NCBI GenBank assembly: GCA_014860005.1
Contig: JACZKP010000060.1
Location: 1-29,597, forward strand
Direction of reading: 5' to 3'
Length of the DNA stretch: 29,597 nt
Origin: Verrucomicrobiota bacterium
Lineage (GTDB): Bacteria > Verrucomicrobiota > Verrucomicrobiae > Limisphaerales > UBA11358
Below the pieces are notes generated by a model. The model saw only the letters and a program-made list of their open reading frames with translations. It ran no database searches and was not told the DNA's origin. Positions 8,408 to 16,500 of the stretch are shown here, one piece after another. A program made the translations under genes and the position numbers. Numbering within the stretch: position 1 is the stretch's first letter; each line of letters opens with the position of its first letter.

Positions 8408-9388
8408 TCAACTCTGCGGCAACACGTCCGGGTAAGGGCCGAGAAACCGTTCGCCGTTGAAATGAATCAAGTGGTCCGGGTCTTCGGCGATCCAAACTTC
8501 CGTCTCCCATGAAAGCTGCGTGAGAAAACTCCGCATCGCATCGCGGTTGGCAAACGCAGTCACAAAAACCAGACCGGCTTTGCAGCCTGCAAACAAATCT
8601 TTCAACTCCCTGCGCCGCTTCCTGTCCACTGGTCCAGCACTGGTCACGGCCTCAATGAGCAGCAGCCAATTGCGTCGCGTGTCGTGAACAACCACGTCCG
8701 GCATTTTCGCAGGCGCGGGAATCGCGACGCCGAGTCGTTGCAGATATTCCACATCGAGATGAAGGAATTTGTCCTCCGCATCGCCGATGTAAATCACAGT
8801 TCCATCTGCCACAAAGCGCGGACAGAATTCTTCGATGACTGTTCTAATGAGCGGGTTTTGTCCGCCGGGAGAAATGGTTACCGTTTTGCCGGACGGCAGT
8901 TTCACCGGGATGCGGGCGAGTTTCCGGTCGCGTTCCAATTCCTTGCGGATGCGGTCGCGGCTGCCGAGATACGCTTTCAGCTTGCCGCTCCATTCCAGCG
9001 TATCGAATGTCCGAATCAGTTCCAGCGCGTGGGCCTCAACCTGATAGACGGTCTTGCCGCTGTTTGTTGGCCGCGCCGGGTCATCTGGATTGCGCAGCAA
9101 CAAGCCAGCCTCGACAAAGTATTTCACGGCTTCGTCGCGGATGGTTTCGCGGGTGTTCGGGGCGTAGCGGAGGCCATACGCCGTCGCCACAAAATCTATG
9201 ATTGGCGTGATGCCTCGCAATGGGGCTGCGGCTTCGTTCCAAAATTGGCCGGGCTTCAAATCAAGCAACGCCAGCAGCGTGTAGCCCGCTCCTTCGTTCC
9301 TCTGCTTCGGCGCGAAGCCAAGCGCACGCAGGATTTCCGTCGCGCCGTTCAGTTTCTTTTCCCGCTCCGCTTGCCTTGCCTTTGCCAT
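8408..9388 (-). CDS. BsuBI/PstI-family type II restriction endonuclease
   Basis: A 326-residue protein with the layout of the BsuBI/PstI endonuclease family, whose characterised members cut CTGCAG. The N-terminal part is helical (wHTH-like, with GKTVYQVEAH near 111-120). The C-terminal catalytic part shows VIYIGDAEDKFLHLD (198-212), KMPDVVVHD (228-236) and LLLIEAVTSAGPVDRKRRREL (242-262), a PD-(D/E)xK-like arrangement. Its ATG shares one base with the stop of the upstream methyltransferase (TGATG), so the two are translationally coupled and the protecting enzyme is made first. Length matches the family and no disruption is visible. The specificity is inferred from the family and supported by the near-absence of CTGCAG in this window. 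Confidence 0.93.
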   Translation of the reverse strand: MAKARQAEREKKLNGATEILRALGFAPKQRNEGAGYTLLALLDLKPGQFWNEAAAPLRGITPIIDFVATAYGLRYAPNTRETIRDEAVKYFVEAGLLLRNPDDPARPTNSGKTVYQVEAHALELIRTFDTLEWSGKLKAYLGSRDRIRKELERDRKLARIPVKLPSGKTVTISPGGQNPLIRTVIEEFCPRFVADGTVIYIGDAEDKFLHLDVEYLQRLGVAIPAPAKMPDVVVHDTRRNWLLLIEAVTSAGPVDRKRRRELKDLFAGCKAGLVFVTAFANRDAMRSFLTQLSWETEVWIAEDPDHLIHFNGERFLGPYPDVLPQS

Positions 9389-10926
9389 CAGAAGAATTCC
9401 CTTTCCACAATTCCGTCCAACTGCTCTTGCGGCATTTCTAAATCGGTAATGCGCTCGCCCAAGCGTTCCAGTTCCGCGCGACTTGGATAGTTGAAGCTTC
9501 GCAGGTCAGTCGCGTTGACCTGAGTATGACCGTTGAACTGCCGAAAATACAAATCCACGAACGTCGAGTTGAGAAACGCCGCCAGACCTTTCGCCAGCGC
9601 CATGGGCAAACCGCGACCGGCGATATGGAAATAGTTCAAGTGATTCTCAAACCCGATCAGCGGCGCTTCGATTTGGTGTGAGTCATAAATGCAAGCCACG
9701 ACCCGACGCCTTTCCTCTTTCGCCGTGAACCGCTTCACCAGCACGTAAATGCCGGCAGGCACGAGCAAAGCGCGCGTCTGTTCGTTGCTCACGATGGCGT
9801 TCGGTTTGCGCGTTTTCTCCTTCGGCCAATGGACGAACCCGCCGTTGAAGTGGCAGGGATAAATCAGCGGCGCGGTGTCGCGTTCTGGCTGCTGGCGGAG
9901 AAATTCCTTCGCCCGAAAATCCACAACGCGCCCCGTCGAAACGGACACGCCCAACGCCGCCAACGAAGTTGAAAGCCGCTCCATCGCCTGGCGGGCTTGC
10001 GTGTGCTGATCGTCCGTCGGCAGGTGAATGAACTGCTCCGCATCGTCCGGCGAAACAATCTTGCGGAAATCCACCACCCGTTCCATCACCGTGCTGGCGG
10101 GTTCACCGCTGCTGGTCGAGATGATGACGCGCTTGGGCTTGGCTGTGCCTTTGACCGCGTGAAAGATGATGTTTTCCTGCAACACCGCGTCACCGCTGAA
10201 CGCGGCGGAACGCGACTCAAAAACGTGCAACCGCCGCAGCGACATCGTTTCCAGAAAATCCTCCCGAAACGGTTTGAAGTAAGGTCCGTTGCAAAAACTG
10301 CGCGGCGTGATGGCCACCAACTCGCCGCCCTTGTCCAGCAACCGGGTGATGAGCGCCACAAACCCCGCATACAGATTGCTCGCCTCGATGCCCGCTGACC
10401 GCAGCGCCAGCCGCGTTGAAGAATCACTGCGGATTTTCCGGTAGGGCGGATTGATGATGGCGGTGTTGAAGCGCGGCGATTCCGACGTGAACAAATCGCC
10501 CCGCACCATCGGCACGGCGGCAGCGATGAAATCCTCGTTCAAGACCGCGGCCGAAAATGAAATGCCGGCGCGTTCGCACTCACGGCGGCAACCGTCGAGC
10601 GTGGCCCGCAACGGTTCAATCTGCGCCGCGTCAATTTCGTAAGCCGTGATGGAAATCCGTTTCGGCTTTCGCGGGTCGCGGCACAACCGTTCGATCAGCG
10701 CGGCGGAGAGCGCGCCCGCACCAGCCCCGGCGTCCAGCAAATGCACTTCGCTCCGGTGAATCTCGAACAGCGATGCCATGAACTCCGCGACCGGATTGGG
10801 CGTCAGGAACTGCCCCAACTCGTGCTGCTTGTCCAAGTCGTCCGGCGATGCCGGAGCAAATGGCGAAAGCATTGGCGCTTTACCGGCAATGACGTTCGGA
10901 TGGATGGCGGCGGTTGTCACAAGCAC
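9388..10926 (-). CDS. BsuBI/PstI-type adenine-N6 DNA methyltransferase
   Basis: This is the modification partner of the downstream endonuclease; it would methylate adenine in the same site (CTGCAG in known family members). It is a gamma-class N6-adenine methyltransferase with GQFLTPNPVAEFMASLF (38-54), SAM motif I LLDAGAGAGALSAAL (63-77) and the catalytic motif IINPPYRKI (157-165). The C-terminal half is the target-recognition region. The ORF begins with GTG at 10926 and overlaps the methylase stub upstream by ten bases. An ATG at 10869 (MLSPFAPASP) is an alternative start closer to the conserved domain. The product is full length, and with the endonuclease it forms what looks like an intact R-M system. 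Confidence 0.93.
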   Translation of the reverse strand: MLVTTAAIHPNVIAGKAPMLSPFAPASPDDLDKQHELGQFLTPNPVAEFMASLFEIHRSEVHLLDAGAGAGALSAALIERLCRDPRKPKRISITAYEIDAAQIEPLRATLDGCRRECERAGISFSAAVLNEDFIAAAVPMVRGDLFTSESPRFNTAIINPPYRKIRSDSSTRLALRSAGIEASNLYAGFVALITRLLDKGGELVAITPRSFCNGPYFKPFREDFLETMSLRRLHVFESRSAAFSGDAVLQENIIFHAVKGTAKPKRVIISTSSGEPASTVMERVVDFRKIVSPDDAEQFIHLPTDDQHTQARQAMERLSTSLAALGVSVSTGRVVDFRAKEFLRQQPERDTAPLIYPCHFNGGFVHWPKEKTRKPNAIVSNEQTRALLVPAGIYVLVKRFTAKEERRRVVACIYDSHQIEAPLIGFENHLNYFHIAGRGLPMALAKGLAAFLNSTFVDLYFRQFNGHTQVNATDLRSFNYPSRAELERLGERITDLEMPQEQLDGIVEREFF

Positions 10927-11063
10927 TGAGCCGAGAATATCCGACTAACAGCCTCGCGTAAATCTCGCGAAACGAAGGCCGGCGTGAACTGGCCGCGCCA
11001 GCCGCAGATGTAGCTCCCGGTCTTGTTGGTGACGTCCAGCTTTTGGCGGTCGAGGGTTTTCAT
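10917..11063 (-). pseudogene. N-terminal stub of a second DNA methylase
   Basis: A 48-codon ORF starts MKTLDRQKLDVTNKTGSYIC and continues GWRGQFTPAFV before ending at 10917. The LDVTNKT...WRGQFTP pattern resembles the extreme N-terminus of a class of restriction-associated DNA methylases that would normally run several hundred residues. Its ATG overlaps the stop of the 715-residue gene (ATGA), so the two were probably one translational unit. The frame is cut off where the BsuBI/PstI methyltransferase begins. I read it as a remnant left when the R-M pair arrived or when the original partner was deleted. Family assignment is from motif memory only. Confidence 0.55.
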
Positions 11064-13207
11064 GGAGTTGAAGCTGGCTCGGCTCTGGTAACATTCTGTT
11101 CTTTGAGGAACGTCTTGGCTTGGCCCTCGACCCAAGCGTGAAACTTGCTATCATCGTCGGTTGGCAACGTCTGAAGTGCCTGGTCACGGAAGTTGAGCAA
11201 TTGCTTCCGGAACGATGCATCTCGCAGTTTTTCCGGATTCAAGCGGGTGACTTGGTCGAGAATGCGCGCCGTCAGTTCGTCGGACGGCGAAGAAATCTTA
11301 GCAAGGCGATGCGCCAATGCACACCACTGTGTGTCAGATAGCCGACGGCAGGTTTGAGCAAAATCCATTGCCATTTCAGGACTCACTACGAAGGCCGATG
11401 GTAATTCCTTCTGTGCTACGTGAATGAAAGTCTTGTCCCAAGTGAGCATCATCCATGATTCGCTTTCGCTTTCAGTGCTCCTCGCAAGGTGCGCCAGCGC
11501 GTCAACATCGTGTTCCCGAAGTATCGGATGGCGGTCTCTCCCCGTTTCAATGCAGGCGTTGTCGAACGACTTCTGTAGAACTCCAAATCTATCCAACGAC
11601 AGATGGCGCGCAGCACGACACGGAACGTGATACGCATTGAGCAAATCCTGAATCTCCGGCATCACTGCTCGCGCTGCCTGACGAACATCACTAAACTCCC
11701 GTGTCGCGGATGCAGCACGCCGCGAAAATGCAGCCAGAAACTGAGGCAAGGTTTGCTCGCCCACCCGACCTTCGACTTTCAAAGCGCCGTAATAGGCGAT
11801 GAATGCGTTTTCAGACAGGCGGAGAGCCGACGCTAAATCCTTATCGGATTGAATGGGTTCATATCGGTAAGCGTTAATGAGGTGCGCTGCACATTCCTCC
11901 ACATGCCCGGCAATCATGGAGCACGCCGATTTCAACTCCTGAAAGAGGCGCACTGCGTTTCCGCTGAGCGAGAAATGATATGTCGCGGACGCCTCGTTCA
12001 ACTGCTCGCAGAGAAATGGAATTGCAACTGAAGAATCTACAAGCACACGGACCTCGTCCCACGAGCGCCGCCCCAAGGCAGCCGCACTGAGCACCGGGTC
12101 ACGTCCTTCGAGCGCGACGAAAGTCACTGTTCGAGTCAGCTTGGCGACGACGTCACGTCCCTTTGCGAGAGCTACAAGTTCTTCGACGGCATTGCGAATT
12201 TTGGACAATGGAATACCGCGTTGTTGTAGCAAATCTCGTAATTGCTGTTCTGGACTTCCCAAGCGTGAAGACCAGTTGGCAATAAGATTGTCAACCCGAG
12301 CGTGTCGCAGAAGGTCGAACTGCTGCTGGAGAAACATGCGAGAAACAAAGACGGCTGCTTGTCGTGAGTCATCAGCAGTCCATGCAGTTGTAGAGCCGTA
12401 TGCCTTCATCAATTGCATTTGGGCGCTTTCCAACCCGGCCCAATCTGCGAGATAAAGCTGCTCCGACTCGGAGAGCGTCTTCTTTGTGGCGGGAGTCAAT
12501 TCCAGAGTTCCATCGGGCGTCTTGCGGAGTTCGCCTTTGGATAGCAGGCGTTCAATTTGTTTTTCCAGCAGTGGGCGCTGCATGGGATTTGTCGCCAAGA
12601 AAGCAATTGCGGCATCTACAATCTCGTTACGCTGAAGCGGCTTGTCGGCTTCGTAACAGGCGACACGAAGAGTGTCTCGATAAATTTCGTCGCGGTGGTT
12701 CTGCCTGTCCGCACTCAAATTGCTGTAGGCGCAAAGACACATCTCCGGCATTTCAGGCGGTCGGCTCGCTGCGGCCTCGCCGAGCGCTGCCAGAAACTCT
12801 CCACCGAGTCCCCGTTCGTAAATCAGTTCCGAAATCCTCCGTGCCTCGAAAACGCTGCAACTGAGTTCTGTTTCTCGCGTTATCTTGTTTTCGAGTTGGG
12901 TGGCTGTGGTTTGCTGATGTGGGCGATTCGTAAAAAACAGGTAACTGTTAACTCCAAGCTCTTTCTTCGCCTTCTTCGCATCGTCCAAAGCCTTTTTCTC
13001 CCAACCCGCTTGGACTGTGTCCTGAATTGCTAGACGCAACCTTTGTCCACCTTGTTGATAAGCGAGCCAGTCCGAACCACCGTCACCGCTGCCGTCCACG
13101 TTAATCGAGTCGTAATTGAGGACGCGCTTGAGAACTAGTGCAACGACGCGCCGAAAGTTGCGTTGGCTCAGCGTGACCAGTCTTTTCTGAATTTCTTCGG
13201 CGTCCAT
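11060..13207 (-). CDS. Unrecognised 715-residue protein with nuclease-like and PIN-like regions
   Basis: I do not recognise this protein as a named family. Residues ~15-125 resemble a restriction-endonuclease-like (Mrr-type) fold: a helical FRRVVALVLKRVL, then GSGDGGSDWLAY (39-50), then LRLAIQDTVQ (57-66) and a strand NSYLFFTNR. The usual Q-x-K is QDT here, so the catalytic Lys may be displaced (K71/K72) or lost. A CxC motif (CLCAYSNL) occurs at 157-164. Residues ~385-605 look like a PIN domain: VRVLVDSSVAIPF (Asp391), REHDVDALAHLA (564-575, Asp567/569) and MLTWDKTF (587-594, Asp591). The start at 13207 has GGA close upstream. The gene lies 26 bp after the thiC fragment and overlaps the methylase stub. 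The context argues for a defence or DNA/RNA-degrading role (inference). Confidence 0.8.
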   Translation of the reverse strand: MDAEEIQKRLVTLSQRNFRRVVALVLKRVLNYDSINVDGSGDGGSDWLAYQQGGQRLRLAIQDTVQAGWEKKALDDAKKAKKELGVNSYLFFTNRPHQQTTATQLENKITRETELSCSVFEARRISELIYERGLGGEFLAALGEAAASRPPEMPEMCLCAYSNLSADRQNHRDEIYRDTLRVACYEADKPLQRNEIVDAAIAFLATNPMQRPLLEKQIERLLSKGELRKTPDGTLELTPATKKTLSESEQLYLADWAGLESAQMQLMKAYGSTTAWTADDSRQAAVFVSRMFLQQQFDLLRHARVDNLIANWSSRLGSPEQQLRDLLQQRGIPLSKIRNAVEELVALAKGRDVVAKLTRTVTFVALEGRDPVLSAAALGRRSWDEVRVLVDSSVAIPFLCEQLNEASATYHFSLSGNAVRLFQELKSACSMIAGHVEECAAHLINAYRYEPIQSDKDLASALRLSENAFIAYYGALKVEGRVGEQTLPQFLAAFSRRAASATREFSDVRQAARAVMPEIQDLLNAYHVPCRAARHLSLDRFGVLQKSFDNACIETGRDRHPILREHDVDALAHLARSTESESESWMMLTWDKTFIHVAQKELPSAFVVSPEMAMDFAQTCRRLSDTQWCALAHRLAKISSPSDELTARILDQVTRLNPEKLRDASFRKQLLNFRDQALQTLPTDDDSKFHAWVEGQAKTFLKEQNVTRAEPASTP

Positions 13208-13233
13208 ATTTCCAATTCAGGCATTCTATAAAA

Positions 13234-13368
13234 TCACGCCTTTGCGTAAAGCTCGCTGCCCTTCTCCGTGAACTCTTTGCTCTTTTCCTCCATCCCCTTT
13301 TTCAACGCTTCTTCTTCGGCGATACCTTGTTCCACCGCATATTTCCGCACGGCTTCCGTGATGTTCAT
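13234..13368 (-). pseudogene. thiC: 3' fragment of thiC (phosphomethylpyrimidine synthase)
   Basis: The last 44 residues of ThiC are readable: MNITEAVRKYAVEQG, then EEEALKKGMEEKSKEF, ending in SELYAKA. In complete ThiC this tail follows an FCSM motif; here the SM is present, but the DNA immediately before it is the dispersed repeat (copy B). Everything upstream in thiC, including the radical-SAM cysteine cluster, is absent, so the piece has no enzymatic function. It marks a breakpoint at the repeat border. Confidence 0.8.
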
Positions 13369-13370
13369 GC

Positions 13371-13487
13371 TGCCAGCGTAGTGAAATAAACGGCGGTTGC
13401 AAAGGTGGGAATTACGCCCGGCGAGTCGCCGAACGCGGCAGCCGAGATGTCTGCCGCTGCTTTCCTTCTTCTGCTTGGCGGCACGTC
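13371..13487. repeat. Dispersed ~117-bp repeat, copy B
   Basis: This is the same sequence as 4015-4130, in direct orientation. On one side it abuts the thiC tail to within a few bases; on the other it lies 27 bp from the cusA stop codon. The outer stem pairs as CGGTTGC/GCAGCCG, keeping a U-G wobble if read on the plus strand but giving a C-A mismatch on the minus strand. With copy A it brackets about 9.2 kb. Confidence 0.85.
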
Positions 13488-13514
13488 CGCCACGCCGGAT
13501 TCCGGCACACAAGC

Positions 13515-16500
13515 TCATGGGCCGACAGGCGACGCAATACTCGCCGGATCTCGCTCCTGGCGCGCGAAACGGAGTCGGAATTCTTCCAGCGAGCAGTAGA
13601 GCACGGGCACCACAAAGACGGTGACGATGCCGAATAACATGCCGCCGAAGGTGGGGATCGCCATGGGGATCATCACATCCGATCCGCGACCGGTGGAGGT
13701 CAGCACCGGGAGCAGCGCGAGGATGGTGGTGGCGATGGTCATCATCGCCGGGCGCACGCGTTTGGAACCGGCTTCGAGGATGCGGGCGCGGATGTCGGCC
13801 ACGGTCTCGGACGGGGCGGCGTCGAGGCGTTGACCAATGTAGGTGGCCATGATGACGCCGTCGTCGGTCGCGATGCCGAAGAGGGCAAGAAAACCCACCC
13901 ACACGCCGACGCTCAGGTTGATGGTCTGCATCTGAAACAATTCCCGCAAGCCGTGGCCGAAGAGGCTGAAATCCAGAAACCACGGCTGCGCGTAGAGCCA
14001 GAGGAGGATGAAGCCGCCCGCCCACGCGTAAACGATGCCGGAGAAAACGAACAGCGTCACGGCGATGCGTTTGAACTGAAGGTAGAGGATGAGCCAGATC
14101 GCGAAGAGCGCGATCGGGAGCACGAGACTCAGGCGCTTTTCGGCGCGAATCTGGTTTTCGTAGCTGCCGGTGAATTTGTAACTGACCCCGGCCGGGATGC
14201 GGAGTTCCCCGGCGGCGATCTTTGACTGGAGCAGCGCGTTAGCCTGTTCGACGACCTCCACCTCGGCAAAGCCGGCGCGTTTGTCGAAGATCACGTAGCC
14301 GACGAGAAAGGTGTCCTCGCTTTTGATCGCCTGAGGGCCGCGCGTGTAAACAATGCGGGCGAGTTGCTGGAGCGGAATCTGCGTGCCGTCCGCGGCGGCA
14401 ACGAGGATGTTTTCGATGCCCGCGATGGTGTCGCGCAGCTCGCGCGGATAACGCACGCGCACCGGGTAGCGTTCGCGGCCCTCGACGGTGGTGGTGATCG
14501 GCTTGCCGCCGATGGCGACCTCGATGACGTCCTGCACCATCTGGATTTTGATGCCGTAGCGGGCAATGGCGTCGCGGTCAATGGCGACTTCGAGGTAGGG
14601 CTTGCCCACGATGCGATCGGCGAGCACGGCGTCGGCTTTGATGGAAGGGACTTGTTTCAGGAGGCCCTCAATTTGCAGGGCAACCTGCTCGATGGTCGCC
14701 AAGTCAGGGCCGTAAACTTTCAGCCCCATCGGGGCGCGCATGCCGCTTTGGAGCATGACGACGCGGGCGGCGATGGGTTGCAGTTTGGGCGCGGAGGTGC
14801 TGCCGGGCACGCTGGCGACGCGGGAGATTTCGCTCCAAATATCGTCGGGCGAAAGAATGGTGTCGCGCCATTGCCGGTAGGGATGGCCTTTGGGATCGGG
14901 AATCAATTCGCCGTCGGCGTCGCGCGTGAACTCCCTGGACTTTTTATCGTAGGCGAAGGTGAGAATGCGGCCGTCGGCGTCGGTGCGGTATTCGGATTGG
15001 TAGGTGATGATCGTCTCGATCATGGAGATGGGCGCGGGGTCGAGCGGGCTTTCGGCGCGGCCCAGTTTACCGACGACGCTCTCGACCTCGGGGATGGCGC
15101 GGATGGCCATGTTCTGCTTGCGGAGAATGTCCATGGACTCGCCGATGGAGGCATGCGGCATGACGGTGGGCATGTAGAGATAAGAGCCTTCGTCGAGGTC
15201 GGGCATGAACTCCTTGCCGAGACCGGGAAAAGCGTGAGCGGCGCTGGTGTAAACCGGGTTGTTCTTGGCCCAGCCGGGCAGCCAGCCAAAAACCTTTTCC
15301 ACCCCGAGCCACGAGAGCAGCCCCCCGATTACGATGACACTGCTGAGTGCCAGGAAGAGCGTTTTCGCACGCAACAGGACGGCCAGAATGCGGGGGTAGA
15401 AATGCACGAACGTCATCATGACGAGCAACAATCCACCGACCGTGAGCAATACGAAGATGATGTTGTGGACGGGAACGTCGGGGCCGAGTGGCGCCCAAGT
15501 GCGGGCGAGGATGAAGACGATGACGAGCGCGAAAACAAAATTGAACGCGTAGAGCGTGCGTTTTCGCCAGACGTCCGGGATGCGTTCGTTCAGCAGGTTG
15601 AACCCCGCCACCGCGACCAACAGCACGCCGAGCCAGATCGGGAACCAACTGAGGACCAGCGGCGCGACGATACCGGCCAGAGCCACCGCGCCCCACAGTC
15701 CCCATGCGGAAAGCCGCGAGCGGACCCGCCCGGCGATGAACCAATGCGCCAGCGGCGGGATGACGGCGAGCGTAACCAGGATCGCGCCGATCAGCGCGAA
15801 AGTCTTGGTGTAGGCGAGCGGACTGAAGAGTTTGCCCTCGGCTCCTTCCATGGTGAACACCGGCAGGAAGCTGATGACGGTGGTGGTGACGGCAGTGAGC
15901 ACGGCCCCGCCCACTTCGGAGCAAGCGCGATAAACGGTCTCCAGGGACTTCTCCCCCGGCGGTGGTTTTTCAAGGTGCCGGAGAATGTTTTCGACGAGCA
16001 CGATGCCCATGTCCACCACCGTGCCGATGGCGATGGCGATACCGGAGAGAGCGACGATGTTGGCATCCACGCCGGTAAGTTTCATGGCGACAAACGCGAA
16101 CAACACCGCGAGGGGCAGTACGCTGGTGATAAGCAGCGCGGCGCGCAGATGCATCACCATGAGCACGATGACAATCATCGCGACCAGAATCTGATCGCGG
16201 ATGGCATCCTCCAAGGTGCCGAGGGTTTCGTAGATCAAGCCGGTGCGGTCGTAGAACGGCACGAGGTTGACTTTGCTCTCGGTGCCGTCGGCGAGCGTCT
16301 TGGTGGGCAGGCCGGGCGTGATTTCCACGATCTTGGCTTTGACGCGTTGGATGACTTCGAGCGGATTCTCGCCAAAGCGGGTGACGACCACGCCGCCGAC
16401 GGCTTCGGCTCCGGCCTTGTCCAACGCGCCGCGCCGGAGGGCGGGGCCGAATTCAACGGTGGCCAGTTGCGCCAGCGTGATGGGCACCCCGTCGCGCGAG

